Shown: positions 15,742 through 23,443, counted from the first letter of the stretch. The stretch: 64,000 nucleotides of DNA from Microbacterium sp. SS28 (GCF_022761035.1 NZ_JAKWJP010000002.1:310001-374000), one strand, 5' to 3'. The notes: generated by a model from the sequence alone, not told the origin. Program-made: numbers and translations.

Positions 15742-16365
15742 ATGACCGAAGTTGAACGCCGGTACACCCCCATCCGCGTCGACCTCCGCACCACGGGCGA
15801 GCGCCGCGCGATCGGTGGCTACGCCGCGAAGTTCTCCCCCGCGATCTCGCGGAACCTGGGCGGGTTCGTCGAGCGGATCGCGCCGGGATTCTTCGACCGC
15901 TCTAAGGGCGAAGGATGGCCCAACGTCCTTGCCCGCTACAACCACGACGACAACATGCTGCTCGGCACCAGCGACGCCGGCACACTCCGACTCGCCGTCG
16001 ACAACGTCGGGCTGCTCTACGACGTCGACCTGCCCAGCACTCGCGAAGACGTGTACGAGCTTGTACAGCGCGGCGACGTGCGACAGTCCTCGTTCGCGTT
16101 CGCCGTCGACGAAGACGATTGGACCCAGGTCGACGGCTACCCGCTGCGCACACTCGTATCAGGCCGACTGTTCGACGTGGCGCCGGTGAACACGCCCGCC
16201 TACCCCGACACATCCGTGGCGCTTCGCTCGCTCGCGAAGCGCTACGGAGCGCCGCTCGACGAGGTCCGCGCGATGTCCGACGCCGGCACCCTCGGCAAAC
16301 TCACCGGCCGGGGCGGGTCCGCGCACATCGCGCTCACCAAGGCCATGCGCCTACAGGGGGCCTGA
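15742..16365 (+). CDS. Prohead serine protease (U35-type)
   Basis: A 207-residue HK97 gp4-like prohead protease. Seen: the N-terminal core IGGYAAKFSP, the catalytic His in ARYNHDD, the Ser in VRQSSFAF and the usual LFDVAPVNTPAYPDTSVALRS region (shown in part). The ATG at 15742 has GAGAGGA 7 nt upstream; the open frame extends further 5' through the GC hairpin but is not likely coding. It would cleave capsid N-termini during maturation. It lies downstream of the capsid gene, the reverse of the usual phage order. Confidence 0.87.
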   Translation: MTEVERRYTPIRVDLRTTGERRAIGGYAAKFSPAISRNLGGFVERIAPGFFDRSKGEGWPNVLARYNHDDNMLLGTSDAGTLRLAVDNVGLLYDVDLPSTREDVYELVQRGDVRQSSFAFAVDEDDWTQVDGYPLRTLVSGRLFDVAPVNTPAYPDTSVALRSLAKRYGAPLDEVRAMSDAGTLGKLTGRGGSAHIALTKAMRLQGA

Positions 16366-16367
16366 CG

Positions 16368-17552
16368 ATGGCTCAGAACGCCATCAACATCAACATCCTC
16401 GCGAACGTCCGCGAGGCAGTGAAGGGCGTCGACGACGTCGCGGATGCGGTCGAGGACGTCGAGGATCGGCTGCACGACCTCACCAAGGAAGGCAGCTCCT
16501 CCACTGACCGGATGGAGCGCGACTTCAAGGACCTCGCGAAGGCAGCGGACAAGGCATCCGACGAGATGCGCTCGAAGTTCAGGGACGCTTACCGCGACGT
16601 CAAGCGGCACTCCGACGACGCGATGGACGCCGCGAAGAGGGGTGTCGACGACTTCAAGGACGAAGCGAGCAGCACCGCGCGGGAGGCCGCCGCGTCCTTC
16701 GATGGATCAGCTGACTCGATCGGCGACGCATTCCAAGAGGTCGCCGCGAACGCCTTCGCTGGTTTCGGCCCTGCTGGCGCCGTAGCGGGCATCGCAGCCG
16801 CGGCCGGTATCGGTGCCGCGGTCGCCGGATTCGCGGCCGTCGACGAGGCGAACAAGAAGAGCCAGGAACGCATTGACGAGTGGGTCGAGAAGTTCATCGA
16901 CGGTCAGGGTCGCATCCAGGAAGAAGCCGTCCTGACGGGCGTTCAGAGCATGTTCGGCGACCCTGAGGCGATGCAGAAGGTCACTGCCATCATTGCCGCT
17001 ACTGGCCTCGAGCAGTCCACCGTGATGCGGGCGCTCTCCGGGGATATCGAAGACAATCGGCTCGTCACCGAATCTCTCACCGCCGCGCGCGACGCCCTCA
17101 CGGACGCGCAGAAGGACAACCTCGAGCAGCACAAGCCGTACATGGACGGACTGAAGGACGAGAGTCAGGAGCTGCTGAAAGCCGAGGACGCGCTGAAGAA
17201 GCACAACGGCGAGCTCGACAAAGCCACTAGCCAGTACGGCACCTACGCAGACGCGCTGTCCACCGGCCTCGTGCGCATGGCTGAAACGAAGGTCGCGGCC
17301 GGCGAAGCATCGAAGGCAATCGACGAGTTCGGCGACACCGTGTACACGCTCCCGGACGGGAAGAGCGTGTACGTCGACGCCGAGACCGGGCAGGCCACGC
17401 AGGATCTCGACGAGTTCAACCGCATCGACCTCGCCACCAAGAACGTGAAGGTCAAGGTGTACGTCGACAAGTCCGACTGGGACAACTGGACGCCGCGCGA
17501 GAAGGTCGCGCTTCTGAATCTGCGCGCCCCGGGCGGGAGGCAGGTGATATGA
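16368..17552 (+). CDS. Short tape-measure-like coiled-coil protein
   Basis: A 394-residue protein starting 2 nt after the protease stop. The N-terminal ~130 residues are charged and helical (VREAVKGVDDVADAVEDVED, RMERDFKDLAKAADKAS). A Gly/Ala-rich hydrophobic stretch follows at about 128-160 (FAGFGPAGAVAGIAAAAGIG). Later segments (YTLPDGKSVYVDAETGQA) are like those in actinophage tape-measure proteins. Real tape measures are usually much longer and occur with tail genes, which are missing here. It may instead be a scaffold, a helper-tail modifier or an inner capsid protein. Function not settled. Confidence 0.6.
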   Translation: MAQNAININILANVREAVKGVDDVADAVEDVEDRLHDLTKEGSSSTDRMERDFKDLAKAADKASDEMRSKFRDAYRDVKRHSDDAMDAAKRGVDDFKDEASSTAREAAASFDGSADSIGDAFQEVAANAFAGFGPAGAVAGIAAAAGIGAAVAGFAAVDEANKKSQERIDEWVEKFIDGQGRIQEEAVLTGVQSMFGDPEAMQKVTAIIAATGLEQSTVMRALSGDIEDNRLVTESLTAARDALTDAQKDNLEQHKPYMDGLKDESQELLKAEDALKKHNGELDKATSQYGTYADALSTGLVRMAETKVAAGEASKAIDEFGDTVYTLPDGKSVYVDAETGQATQDLDEFNRIDLATKNVKVKVYVDKSDWDNWTPREKVALLNLRAPGGRQVI

Positions 17553-17604
17553 CGACGACGATCACCCGCCAGGCGTGCCGAACCGAAGAGACACGGAGAC
17601 AGAG

Positions 17605-17871
17605 ATGACGATCAACCCCGACGAGAGCAACAACAAGCCCCAGCCCGGGTGGCTCGACTACGGCAACCCCGACCTGCAGGCGCTCATCCTCACCTTCAAG
17701 TTCGTTGGCGAGCTGATGCGCGCGGACGCCACCGCCGATCAGTGGAACGCACTGAAGGACGCTCTCGTCGCCGAGAACACCGCGGACGAGTTGGCCAACA
17801 TGCTCATCGGCGCGTGCACCATCCACGCCCGATCGATCAACGAGGCTGACGCAAGAGGCGACCGCGCCTGA
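17605..17871 (+). CDS. Small hypothetical element protein
   Basis: An 88-residue acidic protein. The ATG at 17605 has GGAG 6 nt upstream. It has a helical body (LQALILTFKFVGELMRADA, LVAENTADELANMLIGA). It is the last gene of the capsid block and is followed by a terminator. No family recognised. Confidence 0.6.
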   Translation: MTINPDESNNKPQPGWLDYGNPDLQALILTFKFVGELMRADATADQWNALKDALVAENTADELANMLIGACTIHARSINEADARGDRA

Positions 17872-17911
17872 CCGCTGACCAACCGAGGGCGAGAGCAAGC
17901 AACACGCGCGC

Positions 17912-17949
17912 GCCTCTGCCCCCCCCCCCCCCCCGGAGGGGGCAGAGGC
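17912..17949 (+). terminator. GC hairpin containing a 16-C run
   Basis: GCCTCTGCCCCC (17912-17923) pairs with GGGGGCAGAGGC (17938-17949). The left arm and loop include 16 consecutive C (17919-17934). It follows the last capsid-block gene by 40 nt and probably ends that transcript. The C-run length may be unstable or miscalled. Confidence 0.6.
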
Positions 17950-17990
17950 TCAGCCTGACCCCTCGTTCTTTCCGCAGGCTGGGCCGATAT

Positions 17991-18151
17991 GACCCGCGAG
18001 TCAAACGTCTCTCTCCCCAACGTTTTTTCCACTGCGCACACGGCTGCTGCACCACAAAAAAAGGGTTTGACTCGCGGGTCTTGGTGGCCTCGCTGGGCTA
18101 AAGAATCGCCTGAGCGCCCGGGGGGGTACACGTTTGACTCGCGGGTCTTGG
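17991..18151. repeat. Three-copy TTTGACTCGCGGGTC repeats in a 308-bp gene-free stretch
   Basis: TTTGACTCGCGGGTCTTGG occurs directly at 18066-18084 and 18133-18151, 67 bp apart. Each copy is followed 26 bp after TTGACT by CTAAAGAA. The core is inverted at 17991-18007 (GACCCGCGAGTCAAACG). No gene is seen in 17872-18179. The array could be an operator, a promoter pair or a packaging-recognition site. Confidence 0.6.
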
Positions 18152-18179
18152 GTATGCCCTGGCCCTAAAGAACCCCCTC

Positions 18180-18443
18180 TTGACCGACCGCACGCCCGAG
18201 GGCCACGATGCCACGGTGGAGACGATCCGTATCGAGTTCCCGCCCGCACTCATGACCCGTGACGTCGCGGCGTACTACCTTGGCCGCTCGACGCGCGAGC
18301 TCGACCGACTCCGTGAGAAGGGCCACATCACGGCCCGCAAGTTCCGGCCGGACTCGCCCGACGGCAGCGCGCCGTACTACGCGAAGGAAGACCTCGACGA
18401 GTTCGTTGCGTCTCTCCCCGAGAATCACCGTGAGCGTGCCTGA
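18180..18443 (+). CDS. HTH DNA-binding protein (excisionase-like)
   Basis: An 87-residue protein with a TTG start and weak ribosome site. It has the MerR/excisionase-like helix-turn-helix layout: MTRDVAAYYLGRSTRELDRL, REKGHITARKFR, then YYAKEDLDEFVASL. It sits just downstream of the repeat array and overlaps the next HTH gene (TGATG). It is a likely regulator or recombination directionality factor. Confidence 0.65.
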   Translation: MTDRTPEGHDATVETIRIEFPPALMTRDVAAYYLGRSTRELDRLREKGHITARKFRPDSPDGSAPYYAKEDLDEFVASLPENHRERA

Positions 18444-18634
18444 TGCCGAACGATCCGCGACGACAGAAGCTCGCGTACTCCGTTCAGGAGGCGGCAGAGG
18501 TCGCTTCCATCAGCGTCTCGCTCATCCGGCAGCTGATCCGCGACAACAAGCTTCCCGCGCGCCGGCAGGGGTCGAAGATCCTCATCCTCCACAGCGACCT
18601 TCTCCTGTACCTCGAGTCGCTTCCCGAGGCGTAG
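18443..18634 (+). CDS. Excisionase/HTH protein next to attR
   Basis: A 63-residue winged-helix DNA-binding protein: YSVQEAAEVASISVSLIRQL, DNKLPARRQGSKILI, then LLLYLESLP. This is the standard helix-turn-helix 'binding domain' of phage excisionases. The ATG overlaps the previous stop. It lies 4 nt from the right arm-type sites and 73 nt from attR, so it is the best excisionase candidate. Confidence 0.7.
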   Translation: MPNDPRRQKLAYSVQEAAEVASISVSLIRQLIRDNKLPARRQGSKILILHSDLLLYLESLPEA

Positions 18635-18637
18635 AGC

Positions 18638-18661
18638 GATATCCCACGTATGTCCCACGGG
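18638..18661. other. Candidate integrase arm-type sites, right end
   Basis: GATATCCCACGTATGTCCCACG resembles the left-end sites at 9713-9733 (TATCCCACG twice). Both tracts are inside the element near its ends. Confidence 0.42.
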
Positions 18662-18680
18662 TCGGTCGGACAAAGCAAAA

Positions 18681-18700
18681 ACCCCCGGAAATCCGGGGGT
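18681..18700 (-). terminator. Intrinsic terminator of tRNA-Val(GAC), supplied by the element
   Basis: ACCCCCGGA and TCCGGGGGT with a 2-nt loop. Read leftward it is followed by TTTTTG. It replaces the host terminator that integration moved to 9540-9565. Confidence 0.75.
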
Positions 18701-18706
18701 TTCAGT

Positions 18707-18732
18707 GTGCGCGATACTGGGATCGAACCAGT
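18707..18732. other. attR core repeat (3' end of tRNA-Val)
   Basis: Identical over 26 bp to 9572-9597. It covers the T-arm and 3' acceptor of the intact tRNA-Val(GAC), so the element restores a complete tRNA on insertion. Confidence 0.88.
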
Positions 18733-18779
18733 GACCTCTTCCGTGTCAGGGAAGCGCGCTACCGCTGCGCCAATCGCGC
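18708..18779 (-). tRNA. tRNA-Val (anticodon GAC)
   Basis: A 72-nt cloverleaf. Acceptor GCGCGAT/ATCGCGC, D-stem GCGC/GCGC, anticodon stem CTTCC/GGAAG with loop CTGACAC (GAC), T-stem ACTGG/CCAGT with loop TTCGATC. CCA is not encoded. It is the integration target of the element to its left. Confidence 0.93.
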
Positions 18780-18808
18780 CCGTATGGGCTTGTTCAGTTG
18801 ATGAGTGG

Positions 18809-18879
18809 AGGTGGCGACGGGATTCGAACCCGTGTAAACGGCTTTGCAGGCCGGTGCCTAGCCGCTCGGCCACGCCACC
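18809..18879 (-). tRNA. tRNA-Cys (anticodon GCA)
   Basis: A 71-nt cloverleaf. Acceptor GGTGGCG/CGCCACC, anticodon loop CTGCAAA (GCA) and T-loop GTTCGAATC. The discriminator is U73, as expected for tRNA-Cys. CCA is not encoded. Confidence 0.93.
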
Positions 18880-18932
18880 GTGTGGTTTGACCCCACGTGC
18901 CGTGATCTCCCTGAGGGAGACCCCTGCACTCG

Positions 18933-19005
18933 AGCGGATGACGAGACTCGAACTCGCGACCCCAACCTTGGCAAGGTTGTGCGCTACCAACTGCGCTACA
19001 TCCGC
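18933..19005 (-). tRNA. tRNA-Gly (anticodon GCC)
   Basis: A 73-nt cloverleaf. Acceptor GCGGATG/CATCCGC, anticodon stem CAACC/GGTTG with loop TTGCCAA (GCC), discriminator U. It is probably the first gene of the leftward Gly-Cys-Val tRNA cluster. Confidence 0.93.
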
Positions 19006-19159
19006 ATTTCGTGTCCCGGACTCTCACCCGGGCACTCGTATGACTTTAGCCCACGATCCGCGCAGTGCAAAACCGAGCGCGGCCCGCGCGTGTCACGCCG
19101 CGCGATTCGTGCGACCCCTCTGCATCCGGTAGGATCGTGACTCGGCCCCGCGGGGTCGA

Positions 19160-19232
19160 GGGCGATTGGCGCAGTTGGTAGCGCGCTTCCTTCACACGGA
19201 AGAGGTCATCAGTTCGAGTCTGGTATCGCCCA
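19160..19232 (+). tRNA. tRNA-Val (anticodon CAC)
   Basis: A 73-nt cloverleaf. Acceptor GGGCGAT/ATCGCCC, anticodon stem CTTCC/GGAAG with loop TTCACAC (CAC), discriminator A. It diverges from the tRNA cluster on its left and is followed by a terminator. Confidence 0.92.
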
Positions 19233-19236
19233 CGGA

Positions 19237-19261
19237 AACACCCCCGGAATCCGGGGGTGTT
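19237..19261 (+). terminator. Intrinsic terminator after tRNA-Val(CAC)
   Basis: AACACCCCCGG, loop AAT, CCGGGGGTGTT, followed by CCTCGTTTC. It begins 4 nt after the tRNA. Confidence 0.75.
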
Positions 19262-19291
19262 CCTCGTTTCAGGCGTCGCCGCTCCCCCGCC

Positions 19292-19840
19292 TCAGCCCAC
19301 GATCTCCCATCCGTAGCGATCGCGCAGCGCGCGGGCGACATGGTGGAAGCGCTCGGGATCCAGAGCGGCCGCCTCACGACGCATCCCGTCGCCGTGCACG
19401 CTGTACAGCTGCTCGATGTCGACCCACGAAGGCCGCCCCTGCGTGTCCCACGGGCCAGCGCCGAGCGCCAGGAAGTCCCGGTCGCCGTCGTGCGACTTGC
19501 TCGTGAGCCGGACGGCGAACACGCGCGAGCCGTCCGCCCTCCCGATCACAAGGACGGGTCGATCCTTGCCGCGGCCGTCGTTCTCGGCATACGGCACCCA
19601 GGTCCAGACGATCTCGCCGGCGTCGGGATCGCCGTCGTGATCGGGGGCATAGGCGATCCGGAGTCCGTCGGCGGGCGGCGGCTCCACCGCGGTCGTCGCG
19701 CTCGCGCCGAGACGACCAGCCCCTTCTCCGCCGTCGGAGGCCCCCACGGGGCGCGCTGTGGGAACCGTGGGGCGCGCGGCCCTCGCGGAAGGGCGCAGGA
19801 GGGACTTCAGCGCGCTCAGGAGGCTCGGGCGAGGACTCAT
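19292..19840 (-). CDS. PemK/MazF-like protein with basic N-terminal extension
   Basis: A 182-residue protein. The C-terminal ~120 residues fit the PemK/MazF fold: GEIVWTWVPYAENDGRGKDR, PVLVIGR, FAVRLTSKSH and a C-terminal PSWVDIEQLYSVHG region. MazF toxins are ribosome-independent mRNA endonucleases. Here residues 1-60 add a Ser/Arg/Ala-rich, probably unstructured extension, and there is no adjacent antitoxin gene. It may therefore be a domesticated relative and not an active toxin. The catalytic residues are not obvious to me. It is transcribed alone between a tRNA terminator and amtB. Confidence 0.65.
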   Translation of the reverse strand: MSPRPSLLSALKSLLRPSARAARPTVPTARPVGASDGGEGAGRLGASATTAVEPPPADGLRIAYAPDHDGDPDAGEIVWTWVPYAENDGRGKDRPVLVIGRADGSRVFAVRLTSKSHDGDRDFLALGAGPWDTQGRPSWVDIEQLYSVHGDGMRREAAALDPERFHHVARALRDRYGWEIVG

Positions 19841-19909
19841 GCCGCCACCCTATGCGCACACGCCAGAGGGGCGCCGCGCGATGCGCGACGCCCCTCTGCT
19901 CGGGTGAGC

Positions 19910-21184
19910 TCAGCCGCGAGCGTCGGTGAGGACGTAGCCCTCTTCGCCGTGCACCACGGTGTCGATGCCGGCGATCTCGTCCTCGTTCTTCACGCGGAAG
20001 CCGATCGTCTTCTGGATGATCCAGCCGATGGCGTAGGCGAGCACGAACGAGTAGATGAGGACCGCGAAGGCCGCGATCGCCTGGACGAGCAGCTGCGTGC
20101 CGTCGCCGCCCGTGAACAGGCCCACGTCGGTGGCGAAGAAGCCGATGTACAGCGTGCCGAGGAGGCCGCCGACGAGGTGGATGCCCACGACGTCGAGCGA
20201 GTCGTCGAAGCCGAGCTTGAACTTCAGCTCGATCGCCAGGGCGCACACGGCACCCGCGATGAGGCCGAGGACGATCGCCCAGCCCGGCGTCAGCGCGGCG
20301 CAGGCGGGAGTGATCGCGACGAGACCCGCGACGGCGCCGGAAGCGGCTCCGACCGACGTGGGCTTGCCGTCCTTGATCTTCTCGACGATGAGCCACGCGA
20401 GAAGCGCGGCGGCGGGTGCGGCGATCGTGTTGACGAAGGCCAGCGCCGCGGTGTTGTCCGCCGCGAGCTCCGAGCCGGCGTTGAATCCGAACCAGCCGAA
20501 CCACAGCAGGCCCGCGCCCAGGAGGACGAACGGCGGGTTGTGCGGGACGGCGATGCCCTTCTGGAAGCCGACGCGCTTGCCGAGGACGAGCGCGAGGGCC
20601 AGGGCCGCGGCACCGGCGTTGATGTGGACCGCGGTGCCGCCGGCGAAGTCGATCGCACCGGCGCCGAGCCACTCCTGCAGCCCGTACGTGATCCAGCCGC
20701 CGTACGAGAAGCTGCCGTCCTCGGCGAGGCCGAAGTTGAACACCCAGCTCGCGACGGGGAAGTAGACGATCGTCGCCCACACCGTGGCGAAGATCATCCA
20801 CGCGCCGAACTTGGCGCGGTCGGCGATGGCGCCCGAGACGAGCGCGACGGTGATGATCGCGAAGGTCGCCTGGAAGGCGACGAAGGCGAGCGGCGGGTAC
20901 GCCGCCCCCTCAGGCGCCTCGAGGAGGCTCGTGAGGCCGAACTCAGCGGGGTCGATCGTCCAGGGGAACTGGATTTGGCCCACGGCGGTGGCGGGGAACG
21001 CCACGGCGTATCCGTAGAGCACCCACAGCACGCCGATAAGACCCATCGCGCCGAAGCTCAGCATCATCATGCTGATCACGCTCTTGGCCTTCACGAGTCC
21101 GCCGTAGAAGAACGCCAGTCCCGGCGTCATGAGGAGGACGAGCGCGGCTGCTATGAGGATGAATGCGGTGTTGCCTTGATCCAT
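19910..21184 (-). CDS. amtB: Ammonium transporter Amt/MEP/Rh family
   Basis: A 424-residue integral membrane protein with about 11 hydrophobic segments. It would conduct ammonium into the cell. Seen: LVLLMTPGLAFFYGGLVKAK near the N-terminus, the GGTAVHINAG segment with the first pore His, and VGIHLVGGLLGTL with the second. ATG 21184 begins MDQGNTAF; the longer frame upstream crosses the promoter. A GlnR-type box 89 bp upstream points to nitrogen-limitation control, shared with glnA at 60951. No glnK follows it (a PemK/MazF-like gene is next), unlike the common amtB-glnK-glnD order. Confidence 0.93.
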   Translation of the reverse strand: MDQGNTAFILIAAALVLLMTPGLAFFYGGLVKAKSVISMMMLSFGAMGLIGVLWVLYGYAVAFPATAVGQIQFPWTIDPAEFGLTSLLEAPEGAAYPPLAFVAFQATFAIITVALVSGAIADRAKFGAWMIFATVWATIVYFPVASWVFNFGLAEDGSFSYGGWITYGLQEWLGAGAIDFAGGTAVHINAGAAALALALVLGKRVGFQKGIAVPHNPPFVLLGAGLLWFGWFGFNAGSELAADNTAALAFVNTIAAPAAALLAWLIVEKIKDGKPTSVGAASGAVAGLVAITPACAALTPGWAIVLGLIAGAVCALAIELKFKLGFDDSLDVVGIHLVGGLLGTLYIGFFATDVGLFTGGDGTQLLVQAIAAFAVLIYSFVLAYAIGWIIQKTIGFRVKNEDEIAGIDTVVHGEEGYVLTDARG

Positions 21185-21272
21185 CTCAGAAGGAACCTCT
21201 CTGCAGGGACGCAGGTATAGCGTCGGGTTCGCCCATTCTGACGAGAGACGGTTTCCACGGTTTCCGACCGGT

Positions 21273-21288
21273 GTTTCCTGACTGTTAC
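21273..21288 (-). promoter_or_regulatory. GlnR-type box upstream of amtB
   Basis: Read leftward: GTAAC-AGTCAG-GAAAC, an exact match to the gTnAC-n6-GaAAC consensus known for actinobacterial GlnR. Extra GAAAC half-sites follow toward the gene. The box at 60841 before glnA has the same form. Confidence 0.72.
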
Positions 21289-21350
21289 GCATCGCATCAT
21301 CGTGTAAACATCACGTTTCGCGACACCCGGAGTCGGCTGGCGGGCGACCC

Positions 21351-22379
21351 TCAATCGTGCGTGAGGGCGACGAGCCGCGACACCGCGCGGAGGTACTTCT
21401 TGCGATAACCGCCCGCGAGCATCTCGTCGCCGAAGACGAGGTCGAGCGGGATGCCGGTCGAGCGGATCGAGATCTGGGCGTCGTACGCCCGGTCGATGAA
21501 GGCGACGAAGCGCAGCGCGGCGGACTGGTCCTCGAGCGCGACGACGTCGCGCAGGCCGATGACGGACAGGCCGTCGATGAGCCGCAGATAGCGGCTCGGG
21601 TGGACGTGCGAGAGGTGTTCGATGAACGTCGGGAACGCGTCATCCGATGCCGTGCCGTCTACGGCGGCCGCTGCGACGGCGCGCTCGTAGTCTGCTTCGG
21701 CGAGCACGGCTGCGTGGCCGTCTACCGCGCGGTGGCGATAGTCGGTGCCGTCGATCCGGAGCGTCTGGAAGTTCGCGGACATCGCGTGAATCTCGCGGAG
21801 GAAGTCCTGCGCCGCGAAGCGTCCCTCCCCCAGCGCGTTCGGAGGTGTGTTGGATGTCGCGGCCATGCGCGTGCCGCCGGCGACGAGCTCGCCGAGCAGG
21901 CGCGTCATGACCATCGTGTCGCCGGGGTCGTCGAGCTCGAACTCGTCGATGCACAGCAGGTCCGAGCCTCGGAAGAGCTCGACGGTGTTCTGGTACCCGA
22001 GAGCGCCCACGAGCGCCGTGTACTCGATGAACGAGCCGAAATACTTCCGGCGTGCCGGCATCGCGTGATAGATCGAGGCGAGCAGGTGCGTCTTGCCGAC
22101 GCCGAAGCCGCCGTCGAGGTAGACGCCGGGCTTGAGCTCCGGGCCCTTCTTCGCCCGGCGGAAGAGGCCGCCGCGCGGGGCGGCGGCACCGACGCCCGCG
22201 AACGTCATGAGCGCGTCCTTCGCCTCCTGCTGCGAGGGGAAGGCGGGGTCGGTGCGGTACGACTCGAACGTCGCGTCGTCGAACTGCGGAGGCGGGACGA
22301 GGGCCGCCACCATCTCGGCGCCCGACACCTGCGGCTGCCGCTCTGTCAGATGGACGATTCCGGCTGCCGTGGTGGTCAT
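21351..22379 (-). CDS. zapE: Cell division protein ZapE / AFG1-like AAA ATPase
   Basis: A 342-residue AFG1/ZapE-family P-loop ATPase. ZapE associates with the division ring in proteobacteria; the role in actinobacteria is less clear. Seen: Walker A GGFGVGKTHL (about 90-99), Walker B LLCIDEFELDD, a sensor-like TSNTPPNALGEGRF, and the C-terminal FIDRAYD segment. It is divergent from the sulfurtransferase gene, with a 119-bp gap that must hold both promoters. Confidence 0.85.
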   Translation of the reverse strand: MTTTAAGIVHLTERQPQVSGAEMVAALVPPPQFDDATFESYRTDPAFPSQQEAKDALMTFAGVGAAAPRGGLFRRAKKGPELKPGVYLDGGFGVGKTHLLASIYHAMPARRKYFGSFIEYTALVGALGYQNTVELFRGSDLLCIDEFELDDPGDTMVMTRLLGELVAGGTRMAATSNTPPNALGEGRFAAQDFLREIHAMSANFQTLRIDGTDYRHRAVDGHAAVLAEADYERAVAAAAVDGTASDDAFPTFIEHLSHVHPSRYLRLIDGLSVIGLRDVVALEDQSAALRFVAFIDRAYDAQISIRSTGIPLDLVFGDEMLAGGYRKKYLRAVSRLVALTHD

Positions 22380-22498
22380 GTCGTCCTATGTCGGTCTCTT
22401 ACGGTGACGGTGCGCGACGAACCGCGGGAATCTAGGGTCGGAGAGCGCGGTTCAACCCTACGCCGTTGCCGTGAGCACCCGACCCGAGGAGCATCCCT

Positions 22499-23404
22499 TT
22501 GACCGTCGAATTCGACACCTCGTCCCCCAAGTTCGCCGATTACGCCGAGCCCGGCCGGCTCGTGACGGGCGGCTGGCTCGAGGAGCGGCTCGACGCACCG
22601 GGCATCGTCGTGGTCGAGTCCGATGAGGACGTCCTGCTGTACGAGACGGGCCACATCCCCGGCGCGGTCAAGGTCGACTGGCACACCGAGCTCAACGACC
22701 CCGTCGTGCGCGACTACCTCGACGGCGCGGGCTTCGCCGAGCTGCTGAGCCGCAAGGGCATCTCGCGCGACGACACGATCGTCATCTACGGCGACAAGAA
22801 CAACTGGTGGGCCGCGTACGCCCTGTGGGTGTTCTCGCTCTTCGGGCACGAGGACGTCCGGCTGCTCGACGGCGGCCGCGACAAGTGGATCGCGGAGGGC
22901 CGGCCGCTCACGACGGACGCCACGGTGCGGACCACGACCGAGTACCCCGTCGTCGAACGCGACGACTCGACGCTGCGCGCCTATAAGGAGGACGTCCTCG
23001 CCCACCTCGGCAGCCCGCTCATCGACGTGCGCTCGCCCGAGGAGTACGACGGCTCCCGCACGTCGGCGCCCGCCTACCCCGAAGAGGGCGCACTGCGTGC
23101 GGGCCACATCCCCTCGGCCCAGAGCGTCCCGTGGGCCCGCGCCGTCGCGGCGGACGGCGGCTTCAAGTCGCGCGCCGACCTCGACGAGATCTACCGCGGG
23201 GAGGTCGGCCTCCAAGACGGCGATGCGATCGTCGCCTACTGCCGGATCGGCGAGCGCTCGAGCCACACGTGGTTCGTGCTGCGTCACCTGCTCGGCTTCG
23301 ACGACGTCCGCAACTACGACGGCTCGTGGACGGAGTGGGGCAGCGCCGTGCGCGTCCCGATCGTGACCGGCGCCGAGCCGGGCGAGGTCCCCACGCGCGC
23401 CTGA
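22499..23404 (+). CDS. sseA: Thiosulfate/3-mercaptopyruvate-type sulfurtransferase
   Basis: A 301-residue tandem rhodanese. The N-terminal inactive domain includes [20 protein letters not shown]. The C-terminal domain has the active loop CRIGERS with Cys248, the form typical of actinobacterial SseA/CysA-type enzymes, which move sulfane sulfur from thiosulfate or mercaptopyruvate to acceptors. The TTG start has GAGGAG 7 nt upstream. The next gene is sufE-like, 39 nt away, so sulfur may be passed on toward Fe-S or cofactor sulfuration. Confidence 0.88.
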   Translation: MTVEFDTSSPKFADYAEPGRLVTGGWLEERLDAPGIVVVESDEDVLLYETGHIPGAVKVDWHTELNDPVVRDYLDGAGFAELLSRKGISRDDTIVIYGDKNNWWAAYALWVFSLFGHEDVRLLDGGRDKWIAEGRPLTTDATVRTTTEYPVVERDDSTLRAYKEDVLAHLGSPLIDVRSPEEYDGSRTSAPAYPEEGALRAGHIPSAQSVPWARAVAADGGFKSRADLDEIYRGEVGLQDGDAIVAYCRIGERSSHTWFVLRHLLGFDDVRNYDGSWTEWGSAVRVPIVTGAEPGEVPTRA

Positions 23405-23443
23405 CCGGGTCTCGCGCGGCCGTCGCGTGGGAGGATGGGACCG

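Larger units (their letters stand above)
9572..18732 (+). mobile_element. Integrated capsid-encoding phage-satellite-like element
   Basis: About 9.16 kb bounded by identical 26-bp repeats derived from tRNA-Val(GAC). All genes read rightward in compact, often overlapping order: tyrosine integrase, small proteins including a repressor-like one, HTH protein, RepA-like ATPase, zinc ribbon, HK97-fold capsid, prohead protease, tape-measure-like protein, two HTH/excisionase-like proteins. There is no terminase, portal, head-tail connector, tail, lysis or full replication module. A phage remnant would be expected to show broken genes, but the ORFs here are mostly intact and tightly coupled. I therefore infer a satellite that makes its own capsid and borrows packaging and tails from a helper phage. 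Confidence 0.75.

Noticed and set aside
9572-18732. Complete prophage
   Set aside because: No terminase, portal, connector, tail or lysis gene in the 9.2 kb between the attachment repeats.
19292-19840. Classic mazEF toxin-antitoxin pair
   Set aside because: No antitoxin-sized frame lies next to the MazF-like gene, and the protein has a long basic extension; only the fold is supported.
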